Shown: positions 50,294 to 61,689 of the stretch, piece after piece
Position numbering within the stretch: the stretch's first letter is position 1
Layout of the letters: each line of letters opens with the position of its first letter
Assembly (NCBI GenBank): GCA_013396525.1
Contig: VWYX01000010.1
Span: 2,401,631-2,465,630 of the forward strand
Origin: Chaetorhynchus papuensis
Taxonomy: Eukaryota > Chordata > Aves > Passeriformes > Rhipiduridae
DNA: 64,000 nt
Direction: 5' to 3'
Translations under genes and position numbers: made by a program
The notes under the pieces: generated by a model
The model's input: the letters and a program-made list of their open reading frames with translations, nothing else
The model's database searches: none
Told to the model about the DNA's origin: nothing

Positions 50294-52213
50294 GTAATTG
50301 GGGCGCTCTGTTCTTTTCTAGGTCACAGTGAAAACATTGCATTTACCAGAGAGCAATCCAGAACTGCCCTTTGTTGTTTGGGGTTTTTTTCTTTCTGTTT
50401 ATCAGTCTACCAGCTAGAATTTTTTGTCTCTATTTTAAAAACTTTTTTTCGGAACACTTGCATTTAAAGGCTCTTGGGCCAAAACTAGACCCTCCCTTCT
50501 CTATTGGTCTGCACCTAAATGCTAGGCTATGTCATTCTTCTGATTCCCTTAAACTTGAAGACTTTGCCCTGTACTTATTCTCTGAAGTTCTAAAGCATCA
50601 GGGTGATCTGATGCAGGTCACAGTCAGTGTAGTAAACAGTGCACAGCCTGATCCACTCGTCTCCGATTTCATTGTTTCAGTGGAGAGCCCAGAATCATCA
50701 GAAGCCTGTGTTAGCCTGTTATTACACACTGTTTCTGTGATTAGCTTGTATGCCCCTCACTACACGTTTCACAAGAAATTAATGTTCTTAATGTAACTTT
50801 AGAAACCACTGAGGTATTACAATTTTCATTATTCTTATCAAGAACTTCATTAAAATGAGCAACTTAGTTTGGATAGGTATGCGGGTATTTATACTGCAGA
50901 ATTTTCCATCTGTTTTATAGATTATGAGATGATAAGGTTATGAGAGGATGAAAACATCCGGTTTAAAAAGCTTCTCAAACAAGGATTTTACTGATTGAGA
51001 TATCCCAGTACTCTGTAAAACTTAAGATTTCCAAAGCTCCTGGCAATGAAGGAGTCATCCTATGGGAAACTATTATCCATTATACATCTCACTGCTTCAC
51101 TGCGAACTCACAGTTTATGACTGGATTGACTGGAAGTAAAAAGAAATTATCAATCTAAATCAAAGAGAAAAATCTGCTTCGTAAGCATTTTATGTGTATA
51201 AACAAATGGGAGCTTGCCTTTTTGGTTTTTTTTTTCCTTCCCAGTCTTAGTTCTAAATGTCAGCTTTGCGAAGACATTTTTGGTGTCCTACACCTGCATT
51301 TTGCTCATGACCCTGTTTGCAAAATACTGTCTCTGTTTCTGGAGGACTTTGCTGCAGTTTTACCTTCCAGTACTTACTTTCCTATTTTGGAAAACATGGT
51401 GTTCTTACTGCTTAAATTCAGTGGAGACAAAGATGAAAGTACATCAGGAAGTGGGAAGGGAAAGGGAAAAGGCAGAGGAGATGGAAAAGGACATGCTAGT
51501 GTGCATTGTTTCTCCTCTTCCTTTCACAAATTTTTTCTTTCAACCTCACGGTGGTAGTGGATTAAAATGATTTTAAACACTAAAAGGTCAGTAACTGGAG
51601 ACTAGATGAGATACTAGAGTCCAGGTATCATAAAGGAAGAAGTTGTATTTCTTCTTTTGTCAAGTTTAGCTTTGGCCTGCCCACTTGCCATTGTTTCACC
51701 CAGGATAGTCAGCTCCTTTCTCTTCCCACCACTCCTTCCTGCCTATTGTACTTCTATGATACATGTGATCAAGGGTTCTGCAGGTGTAAAGACCTTGATG
51801 GCAAAATATCAGTGTTGTTTCAAGACTTAATGCATTGAATTAGTTTAGGAAGCATATAGCCTGGTAACATGATTAAATAAACCAGGTAGCCTTTAATTCT
51901 GGCTTGGTAACTTCTAATAAAAACTGTTTAAAAGAGTACTACATGGTACAAGAGGATTCATTACTTCTTTTATTTGTGAATGAAAGAGAAATAGCTGGAT
52001 TTTAGGGAAAGCAGAAATGGAATTAAAAATGCCTGGCCTGATTCCATTAACCAAATTTCATGTGATTCTACATGAATAATTCCAACTGTACATGACTTTT
52101 TCAGACATCTTTCATATTCATTTTACTATTAAGAAGAAAATTTTATCTCAACCAGGCTACAAATCTCCTTATTTCTTTTGTTTTTCCTTTCAACTTCCTT
52201 TACTATAAATTAG
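50294..52213 (+). other. PTPRD intron upstream of the 27-nt FN5 microexon
   Basis: About 1.9 kb. Holds a purine-only GGG-rich run (51449-51490). Ends in a CT-rich tract (about 52160-52205) before the microexon. Confidence 0.85.
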
Positions 52214-52240
52214 TGGGAATATGATGATACTACTGAACAT
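52214..52240 (+). CDS. PTPRD: PTPRD 27-nt microexon in FN5 (WEYDDTTEH; probably meC)
   Basis: Twenty-seven bases (phase 0 to 0) between acceptor ATAAATTAG and perfect donor GTAAGT read Trp-Glu-Tyr-Asp-Asp-Thr-Thr-Glu-His. The mammalian protein has nearly the same nine residues (Phe for Tyr, from memory) between LADAQ and MIISGLQ. The exon is preceded by a CT-rich run of about 50 bases. It lies in the middle of FN5 and can be left out cleanly. I assign it to the LAR-family mini-exon called meC; the peptide and splice sites are certain, the label less so. The insert is acidic and would alter a loop of FN5. Confidence 0.9.
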
Positions 52241-54374
52241 GTAAGTACTTTTTGACTGAGCAGAACAGCAATGTGTGTTTGGTTTGGGATATTTTGTCTC
52301 GCTTGTTTGCTTGTAGCACTGTATGGGTTTTTTTTTTGTTTTGGTGCTCTCTTTGGGTTTGTTTTTGGTTTTGTTTTGCAGGGTGTTTTTTTGTCATTTG
52401 CACAAATGCATGCTCCTAACATCAAAGGTTCTCTCTTTTGACACCTTTTTGCTGTGTTGTTTTATTTGGGTTTGTTTTTTTTTTTTTTTTGTTTTCCCAG
52501 GCAGAGTAGGGCTACTGTTGCTTGCCTGTTCTGGGGTTTAGCATGGTGCCAAAATGTACAGCACTGATTTGTGTTTTCATCTTCTGGATGGCTGTCACTA
52601 ACCTTGCCTCACAATTTCTTCTTTACAAGGTGATAGAAAAATAAAACAGGGTTCAGAGTTACATACCAATAGTTGTATTTTTCTGTATTTGTTTTAAGGT
52701 GGTTTTTTTTTTTGTGTGTAAATGAAAGTAGAAGTCAGCTGTGCTTTCTTTTGGATGAAATAAATACATGCTATCAGGAAAGCCAGATGCCCTGCAGTGT
52801 TTATGCCTAATAATGTTTGCTGTATCCAAACCACACTTTCAAACACTACATGCAGTCATAGCTCTTACACCATGAAGTACTGATTTTTTTAGATGAGGCT
52901 AATATCTTCATAAGTCTTTCTGTTTTGTGGTTCTGTGGTGTTTTTTGGCTTTTAGAGTTTAGTTCTGGTAGTATCAGGTGCAGTTTTCTTATGCAAGATA
53001 TGAAGTCTTTCTTACTGATTTTGGCCTTACAGTTCAATTCAATTCTGAGATAGTGTCTAAGAAGGGAATCTTTTGGTAGTAGATTGTTATGTGTTGTTTC
53101 ATTTTGTTGTTTGGTTTTTTTTTTTTTAATTTGAGCTGTTTTGCCCACTCATTCTGATAATTATCTTATTATTTCTGTATTGCTAATAACTAACTGTAAA
53201 TACAATGTTGAGTTCCAATCCCATCCTTACTAAGCTCATATCCACTATCTTGAAAAATCTATATACTGTGAATAGTCTGGCCCATGATTTTTATATTAAC
53301 TTTTCATGGCTGTTGCATCTGAGGGATGTGTGATTGCACATTTGCTATTTTATCTAGATATGTAAATACACCATTCCTCTGGCAGCATTGAAATTTAGTG
53401 TAAATTCATTCAGGCATGTGAAAATGCAAAGGAGTAGTCCACTGGTTACAGGCTGGAAGCTGGGGACTCTGGGCCCATCAGTTCCTCCAAGTACTGTCCC
53501 TTTATATTTGCATATAAGATTTATTTATATTGTGTGTGTCAAGACTTACTCTTCTTGCTGTCCTTGTAGCAGGTCATAAGTTTGGTACATTTCTGGTACA
53601 CTGTTCACCATCTTCTGTGTGCCTATACATGTGTGTGTGCACAGATGTAAAAAGATATCCCCTTGCTTTGATACTTACAGTTTGATGGTGTTGGTGTCAC
53701 CTTGCACTAGCTGAAGAACTACTTGGTTTTTAGCTTCTGTCATTTGAGGGCCATCAGGTGTATCCTCTGACAAGATTTTTCATGGTGTTTTACGTAGTTC
53801 TTTTAGACCTGAAGAGTGAGTTTTTTCTGAAGTCCTTTCAGATATTTAGAAGCACAGTCCACCCAGTGACTCAGGTTGCAATGAAAGTGTTATGAAAGTA
53901 ACAAGGCTTTCTTGCTCAGCTAAAGCATCATTATTTACAAAGCGTGCATATAAATGCAACATTTTTCTTACTAGGCATTTTAGAGCTATATCAGTGATAC
54001 TCTGTCAGTAACTGAGGTAAACTGAGTTTCTCATATCTACATGGGCATGCGTTTCACAATGTCAGTAGTATTCCTCAGGCAAGGTATTTCAGAAGATTTA
54101 ATTCACTGTTCACACCACTAAGCCTTTGGCCTTTTGCTTTAAACTACCTGAGGCATACTATTTAGGTGTGTGCTGTCTTTTATTGCTTAAGTGAGTGAAA
54201 TGTCTTGCATTATCAAGTATTTCACACAGTACAGTCTGTTGGTGCACTCTCAAATGCTTGCTATCACTGGCAGTAGCTCAAAAGTGTAATAGAGAGGGAG
54301 TTTCTAAAGGATTCTGAGTTCTCCTGGCAAACAATCTATTTTAAATAAATTGTTTTTATTTTATTTCGTCTTAG
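52241..54374 (+). other. PTPRD intron downstream of the 27-nt FN5 microexon
   Basis: About 2.1 kb, T- and GT-rich at its 5' end (52320-52500, several T runs). Otherwise featureless. Confidence 0.85.
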
Positions 54375-54492
54375 GAAATGATAATTTCTGGGCTTCAGCC
54401 TGAAACCACATACTCTTTCACTGTGACAGCCTATACAACAAAAGGTGACGGAGCACGCAGCAAACCCAAACTTGTATCTACTACTGGTGCAG
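54375..54492 (+). CDS. PTPRD: PTPRD exon: FN3 domain 5, last part
   Basis: This 118-nt exon (phase 0 in, phase 1 out) has acceptor TCGTCTTAG and donor GTAATA. It reads EMIISGLQPETTYSF, then TVTAYTTKGDGARSK, and ends LVSTTGA. It closes FN5 with the typical GLQPETTYSF and YTTKGDGA motifs of FN3 repeats. Residue 1 is Glu, where I recall Asp in mammals. It joins to either the 27-nt microexon or directly to the first FN5 exon, both in phase 0. Confidence 0.96.
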
Positions 54493-57400
54493 GTAATATT
54501 TATATACAAATTGAGCTCTAAATGAATCCTTTGACTTTTTCTGCTGCTGTTTTGTTCCCTCTGTTTGGAAGTCTCCTATTGTGTGAAGAGTGTTTCTAGG
54601 AAATAGGATTTTCTGTTTCAGTATTTGGACCTTCATTTATTTAGACAAAAATAGAGCCAGTGACTCCCTTTGTCCCTTTCTCGGTTCCAGATGAGGACAC
54701 TTTATAGTTTTTAGTAGCTCTTCCACTATGATCAGTGTCTTCTTGGCAAGGGAAAAACAGAAATTCAGTGTTGAGAAGCATATTTGAAAAACTTGTAAAT
54801 GGCTTTCATGATCTTCATTAAAGTAGCAGCACTGCTTCCTGTCAGTAAAAACATTGAAAGAACCCATCTGTATGACATTCACAACTTATCTCAGAAGAAT
54901 GTCATTATGAAAGCACAGAATTGGAGAACAGAGTGAAAGTCCATCCTGTGAAACCCTGAAGCCCATATTGGTTCAAGGGTACTTTAAGGCACAAACTGGG
55001 GCAAAATGCACCCTTGCCAGTGAGTTCAGTCTGCGTTTGACCACAGGTGATACTAAAAGGTGGATATCTTGGCTGCATAACCAATACAGCAGTTAGCACA
55101 GATGGGATGAACCAAACTGCTTTTAGATAAGGAGCAATTTTTTTTTTCTTTTAATATGTCACTGTGGCACAGCTTAACCAATTGATGCCACTGCAGCTTT
55201 AGTGTGATGCTTACCTACAGGTGTTCACAATCTATAGGTATTTTGTTCATTTCTAGGGGTTTGTAGTGCAGCCATTAAGTATATTCCATTACAATCACAT
55301 GTAGCATCATTACAAGCTTTCTTAATAACTCTGAGTACAGTGTATGGTTTATGCTAATAGATGAAGTCCAAAAGGCATACTTACTTGTATTTATAGTGAC
55401 TGACTCAATTTCTAAAACAATCACTGAATGCAGAATACATCTTGTATTAATATCAAAACCATCTGTATCCTTTTCTTGTTAGATTCCTTGGAAAAATCTC
55501 AGTCTTGGTAGCTAGATGCACAATGTTTCATTTCAGAGCTTAGAATACATTCTTGTCATTACTCTTGGCTATTGCTGAAAACTTACCCTCTAACTTCTTA
55601 TCTTTCCTGAATTATCATGCTCTGAGAAAAAAGGTGACATATATTTCTGGCATGCATGGAACTTGATTTAAGAGAAAAAGAAAGCATTTGAACAACTAAT
55701 CTTTTTTAAAGTTCAATTCCCAGTTTAAATAAACAAATAAACACAATTATATAAATTATAATTTTATTAGTTCCTAGACATATGCAAATGTGCATTAAAG
55801 TTTCACTGCATTTAGTCCTTATTGACTGTTTGTTTGTCACTCTTCCAAGATCTCTGATGCTTCTACTTAAAAAAGACAGAACAAATCCTATGTCCCATAT
55901 AAACTTGAATAGCAACAGAGAATCTGAGGCATGTCTGTAAATGTAACACATATTACACTGTTCTTCCTGTTTGCTTAATCCTGTGAACAAGTAATGTTTG
56001 TTCCTGGGATTAACAGCTAGTTACCATTTTGCTCCTTCATACGTTCCAGATTGTATGAAATCTCTTCACTTGGTGTTACAGCTTGCTGTGTTTGAGGGTT
56101 TTTTTGTAAGAAAAATTCGTATGCAGATTTTTGAAAAAAAGAGACATTGAATACAGTCAGTTCCAAGAGCTTCTTGCTCACTGTCTTTCTATGAGAATAC
56201 ATCACACAGGGAAGGAACAGTGCCTTAACACCAAAGGGTTGTAGGTCTGTAGTGTAATCTCCAATTCACTTTGAGCTTCTGTTTGATATTTTTTCCTAAA
56301 AAGGTGCTATTCAAATACTACAATAAAGCAAATGAAGGATCTGCCTTTCTAGTCTAATTTTTAAAGTTTTAATGACTGAGATTATATCCCTAAGAGATAG
56401 GAAAGGAGAATGGATGTCTGAGCATTTACCAGAGAAGCTATCTGTGAGGTATTCAGCCAATAAGTAACTATTCCGCTGTCCAGTTAGTGACACAAAAGCA
56501 TAATTTACATTTTTAGGCAGGAAAGATTCACCAAACATAAATAAGCCTACAGGATGGTAACTCAGTTATTAGTAAAGTCACTGAATGCTGTTGATATTTT
56601 CATTTAAGAGTGTGCTTTTGTCTCATATTCAGTTTCGTTTCCTCACTATTCAAATCAGGTGGAAGAAAAACTGTTACTGAACATTTCTAAATCAAAGTAC
56701 TTATTAAATTACCTGGGGCAGGAGTTGCAAAACGTATGATTAACAAGACTTTGATAAAAAGGAAGACTTACTAGTCAGTAATATCATACAATTTTTATTA
56801 AGATTTTAATCAGATATTTAATTTCTGTGTCACGGTAGTTGAAGAATCTCATAGGACAATAGCTTGTCCATTACTTGTCATTTGCTCTCATACTGGACAG
56901 CGCTCTTGTAATACAGATTTCAGCTAAAAGAAGAAAGTTTATATTAAGGCGGTGGTGTACTTTATAGCAGCTAGCAGAAACAAATTATTTCAGGTAATTG
57001 GGCAAAAGCAGCTTGCATGAGCTTCTACTGGTAGTGGAAAGCCATTGCAACAGTAATGTCTGTTGCAAAGGGGTGTCTGAGATGTCTTGCCATGTAGTAA
57101 TGGAAGAGGACTTCACTAGATCAGAGAATATATTATATTTTATTTNTATTATATTTTATTTTATTTTATTTTATTTTATTTTATTGACAATTTCACTTCT
57201 TTTAGGTTCATGGAAAATTTAGGTTATTATCAGAAATTTCTAGACAGAGCTATTTGATGGCACAACTGTATATATGATTGCACAGAATCCTGTCATTTGT
57301 CCTAAAAGACTGTGATATTCATAAGTAATCAAACTAAAAGTAAATGTTAGCTGAAAGCTGTCTGGAAATAAAAAGAAATTTATCTGCTTTGCAACATCAG

Positions 57401-59421
57401 ATAGGCTCAGTGGTATTAAAAAAAAAATAACAATTGTTATTTACTATTTTATTCACAGGGTATTTTATTGAAGAAGTAAGCCTTATTAGTTCCCTGGTTC
57501 TGTCAAGAGCAAGTACTAGTTTCTTCCTTCCTCTGTAGTTACCACAAGGGTTCAAATGTAGTTCTAATTGTGAAGTCTGCCACAAGAACAACAAAAAGCA
57601 ATTTATCACAAAAATAATTTAGTGATACTTTCCGGTAATCTCTCCTCTAGAAAGCTGAAGAACTTACTATTCTTTTTAGATGAACTGTTCTTTCCTCTGC
57701 TACACTGGTGCCAGTAATAGTTAGAATGCACTAAGAGAAAAATATGGCCTGCAAAAGGCCTTCACAGCCTTCTCATTGTTCCATAAAGGCTTGTAGTTAT
57801 CAGTGAGGAAAAGTCAGAACTAATCAGAGAGATATTCTTTACATAGCAGAAAATGTGGGAGAACACTCACAAGATTCCACAGTAATGCCACAAAGTAGAC
57901 TCAACATTTAAAATTAAAGATATTTGGGAAATTTATATAAAAGTTGCCTATAATTCTTACAAAATTAGAAGTGATGTCTTGACTTATGACGGATTGGGGA
58001 AAGAACTTACTAAATGCAGAATTTTCTTCAAGGCATGCCATTCTTCCCTCCTTATTCCTAATTCTTTATGGAATGGTAGTTAGACCTTCTGACAATAACA
58101 ATCTGATTTGCTGGGTGCCTGAGAACTGAAGATAAGTAATAAAATATATTGAAGTGTATTAAATACAGGAACCAGAGCTCACAGTGCAGCAGTTACGTTC
58201 ACACAGGAAGGCTTTGAAAGCAGATGAAACTAATCAGTCTTTGTTGAAGACTATGTTGTCATGGCCGTACTCGTCCCAAAACTGTTCTACTCTCTTGGCC
58301 TCTCAATTGTCAGGCATTGGTACAAAATGAACGCCAAATTTCTAAATAGTATGGATATGTTTCATTATCGAATAAATCGTTGTAATAGAAACAGACTTTT
58401 TTTGAAATAGAAATATTAATGAAAATAGAAATGAAATGTATCAAATGGGCGTGAATAAATTAAAACTAATCAATGAATTAAATAGAAACAGTAAATGAGA
58501 ATTCATATTGGGATTCCAAAAATGTACACTGTATAAATTGTATAATGGTATTTCTGGCTTGATTAGGACTGATTCAGTCGGCTCTGGACTGATTCAATCC
58601 TCCTCAATGTCCATATCACATTTGCAGTCTGAACTTCTCTAAAAGACAAATCACCAGTTTGGACCAGTGGGTCCCAGTGAAGATTGGGACTGTATGTAGT
58701 GTGTAGGTTAAGAAGAGCTACCAATTTAGCCTTCTTCAAAACAAATCCAGTTCATATGCACAAAAACCATGCTGGAAAATAAATCATGTGTGATAAGCCA
58801 CATGAAAACACTAAATTCCAAACTGTGCTACCTCTCCACACTAAAACAGTGGAGGCGGAGGTGATTTGTGTATGGAAACTAGAATGACAGGTTTCTGTCA
58901 TATGTAGTAATGATTTTTGAGGGCAAGGTTGTTCTGACTTCTACCACATTTTAACTATCAACGATAGAAGTTATGTTAAACCTATCTAGAAACTTGTAAT
59001 TTCTACATTAATTATTTTCCCATTTACAGGAAATGTGCCTTGGATTAAATAAATGAAGTACTTTTTTTTTTTTTTTTTGCAAACAAGGATTTGTGAGACA
59101 GAACCATTCATAAGACATTTGTTGGAAGTTTTACTTCTTGATTTGTGTTCCTAGATCCTGTGCCTCTGAATGTGCTCTGTATTTAGAAATAATGGTAAGG
59201 GAAGAAGACAAAAAAGCAGTAAATGTCTCTATTGTTGCAGTTCCTTATACTGGTTGACGTTATAGTGCAGGAGGCAGACACTATTTCTTCGTTAGGACAG
59301 CCATATGTGGAACTGAGTGAGGGAAGGGAAGATATATCCCTATTCCTGCTAAAACTAGCCTCAAGAATTGTACGTGCAATTGTGTTTGTATCTATCCTCT
59401 TCAAATAACATTGTGCTACAG
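54493..59421 (+). other. PTPRD intron FN5-FN6
   Basis: About 4.9 kb of AT-rich unique intron. A TTTTA array with one N lies at 57131-57185 and a T run at about 59061-59078. Nothing else supported. Confidence 0.85.
57131..57185. repeat. (TTTTA)n pentanucleotide array with one N
   Basis: Imperfect TATTA start, then about eight TTTTA units. An N at 57146 marks an unresolved base, so the true length may differ. Confidence 0.95.
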
Positions 59422-60009
59422 TTCCAGGCAAACCTCGGCTTGTGATTAGCCACACACAGATGAACACGGCTCTAATTCAGTGGCATCCTCCTGTGGAAAC
59501 TTTTGGCCCGCTGCAGGGTTATCGCCTGAAGTTTGGTCGCAAAGACATGGATACGTTAACGACCATGGAGTTCTCAGAGAAGGAAGACCACTTCACAGCC
59601 ACAGACATTCACAAAGGAGCTTCTTATGTCTTCAGGCTCTCAGCTAGAAATAAAGTGGGCTTTGGGGAGGAGATGGTTAAAGAGATTTCTGTTCCTGAAG
59701 AGGTACCCAGTGGATTTCCCCAAAATCTCCACTCGGAAAGCTCTACTTCTACATCAGTTCAATTAACTTGGCAGATGCCACTCTTGGCAGAGAGAAATGG
59801 CATTATCACCAAATATACCATCCTGTACAGAGATATCAATGTTGCTTACCAGCCAGTTGAACTCCCCGTTGTTCCTGCTGATACCACTATGACACTTTCT
59901 GGCTTAAAACCAGATACCACATATGATGTAAAAGTACGTGCCCACACAAGCAAAGGGCCTGGTCCATATAGTCCAAGTGTCCAGTTCAGGACACTACCCG
60001 TGGATCAAG
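59422..60009 (+). CDS. PTPRD: PTPRD exon: FN3 domains 6 and 7
   Basis: A 588-nt exon (phase 1 to 1, 196 codons) has acceptor TTGTGCTACAG and donor GTAGGA. FN6 runs from VPGKPRLVISHTQMN, with LIQWHPPVETFG and GYRLKFGRKDM, to FRLSARNKVGFGEEM. FN7 runs from VPSGFPQNLHSES, with VQLTWQMP and YTILYRDINV, to YDVKVRAHTSKGPGPYS, ending LPVDQ. Like the FN1-FN2 exon it carries two repeats without an intron. The FN7 segment around INVAYQPVELPVV differs at several places from the mammalian sequence I recall. It is the last exon of the skippable FN4-FN7 block. Confidence 0.97.
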
Positions 60010-60438
60010 GTAGGATTTGTCTGCTTGTGGCGTTGACCTTTAAAGGAGTATCGGTCTTTGGATATCAGTGTTTTTGAAGGTGTAAATAAAACTGACCAGC
60101 CCGAATATTCATAAAAATAGGTTCATCAAACACAAAAGGTAAAGTATGTAAATCTTAATATGTTTTGGATGCCTTAGAATTCAGTTGTCCCTTGCCAAGC
60201 AAGTTCTGGCTAACTTCTGCACAGTATTTTCAGGTAAGGAAAATGTGCGTAGTGGGTTGTCACTAAATAAGAGTGAGAATGACTTTAAATGTGATCTTTA
60301 AATATGAGCAAACAGGTAGGAGAATTGAATTCTTGTTGAGTTTTGACACAGAAAACTAATACTCCCAAGTAGCAGTGGAAATATGACAAGAGCTGAGCTC
60401 CAAGATGTTGTTTATATACATTGTTTCTTTTTTTCCAG
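60010..60438 (+). other. PTPRD intron FN7-FN8
   Basis: The shortest intron of the window, about 430 bases, ending in the tandem CAGCAG acceptor. Nothing else seen. Confidence 0.88.
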
Positions 60439-60441
60439 CAG
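60437..60441 (+). promoter_or_regulatory. NAGNAG tandem acceptor before the FN8 exon
   Basis: The acceptor reads TTTTTCCAGCAG and then TGTTTGC. Splicing after the first AG (60437-60438) gives GCA-GTG-TTT (Ala-Val-Phe); splicing after the second (60440-60441) gives GTG-TTT. The two products differ by one alanine at the FN7-FN8 junction. In the FN4-FN7-skipped isoform the two forms would be Met-Phe and Thr-Val-Phe. Confidence 0.8.
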
Positions 60442-60539
60442 TGTTTGCAAAAAATTTTCATGTTAAAGCAGTAATGAAGACTTCTGTTTTGCTGTCCTGG
60501 GAAATTCCAGAAAACTACAATTCAGCTTTGCCTTTCAAA
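60442..60539 (+). CDS. PTPRD: PTPRD exon: FN3 domain 8, first part
   Basis: This 98-nt exon (phase 1 in, phase 0 out) has donor GTGAGT. It reads VFAKNFHVKAVMKTSV, LLSWEIPENYNSALPFK. The start is chosen at the second AG of a CAGCAG acceptor (AG at 60440-60441), which reproduces the known protein (VDQ-VFAKNF). Use of the first AG would start at 60439 and add one residue. It encodes strands A-C of FN8 with the Trp of LLSWEIP. In the short isoform it is joined to the FN3 exon and starts MFAKNF. Confidence 0.95.
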
Positions 60540-61435
60540 GTGAGTTACTCTCCATTTTTACAAGAGAAAATAACAGAAACTAGACAACGTCATTCACCTG
60601 ATTAAGTAGCTTACTGAAATGTAGATTTTTTTGGGAGTATCGTTGTTTCTAAGGTTGCATATTAATCAGCAATGTTGAACCAAACTGTTAAATTCAGTAA
60701 TCTGGCTATATGAGTTTTCCAGTAATGTGGCAGTGTTTCCAAGTCAGGCTCATGCTGGTTAATATGATAAGAACACCTTGCTCATTTTTCATTCACTGCT
60801 ACAGTATTTTAAGGAAAACAGTAAAAGATAATAAAAATCTTCTTCTTTTTTCCTACTCCTTTCCATACTGACTGGAATTGAGCACCATTTTGGGTTTTGT
60901 CTCTTCAGTGTACAACAACACATTTTTGATTTACAACTCTTTTACTCCACTAACTATAGCATTATCCAGATACAGACTCAATGTAACATGCAGTCTGCTT
61001 GGAATTTCTTCTGCTTCATTCTTAATCACTTGTGTCATCTCAGGCAGTAGCAAGTGAAGAACAGTATTTTAGGAACTAGATGGTACAAAAACCTTTCCAA
61101 ACAAGGAGTGTGAATGAAAAAGTCAAGATACTTTTTAACAGAAGTGTCTTACTATAAATTCTGGTTTCAAGAAAAGCTACTTATTTTGAAAAAGTGAAAT
61201 TGGATTTCAGGAGTGTTTACATTACATTAGATTAATGTAGTGGTTTGTGGTTTTTTTCCCCTGAAAGTGCGAAGTTTACTTTGCAGTAGTGAATTCAGTA
61301 CTTCTTTTGTTTTACACCCTAAAATGCCCAGTAACTTTCTTTTTAAATTTACAGCTAGGTTGATTCCTGAATTCAGTGTGACATCATCATTTGCCTTCTC
61401 GTAGTAACCAAAACTACTTTTATGCGTTAACTTAG
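60540..61435 (+). other. PTPRD intron within FN8
   Basis: About 0.9 kb of AT-rich intron with no repeat or exon candidate. Confidence 0.85.
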
Positions 61436-61689
61436 ATCCTTTATGATGATGGGAAAATGGAGGTTGATGGACGTGCTACCCAAAAGCTGATCACAAACTT
61501 GAAGCCAGAGACGTCATACTCATTTGTCCTGACAAACAGAGGGAATAGTGCTGGAGGTCTTCAGCACAGAGTAACGGCAAAGACTGCGCCAGACGTGCTT
61601 CGCACAAAGCCAGTCTTCATCGGAAAGACCAACTTAGATGGCATGATAACTGTGGAACTTCCAGAAGTACCCTCAAATGAGAACATAAA
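61436..61689 (+). CDS. PTPRD: PTPRD exon: FN3 domain 8, second part and following linker
   Basis: This 254-nt exon (phase 0 in, phase 2 out) has acceptor GTTAACTTAG and donor GTGAGT. It reads ILYDDGKMEVDGRATQKL, then LKPETSYSFVLTNRG, HRVTAKTAPDVL, IGKTNLDGMITVELPEVP, ending NENI plus two bases (AA). It completes the canonical FN8 fold and enters the membrane-proximal region that is cleaved in the mature LAR-type receptors. After KM I recall an extra one or two residues (Val-Glu) in the human protein, so this copy looks slightly shorter there. The codon split at its end must be completed by the next exon, expected to give Lys-Gly-Tyr in mammals. Confidence 0.95.
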
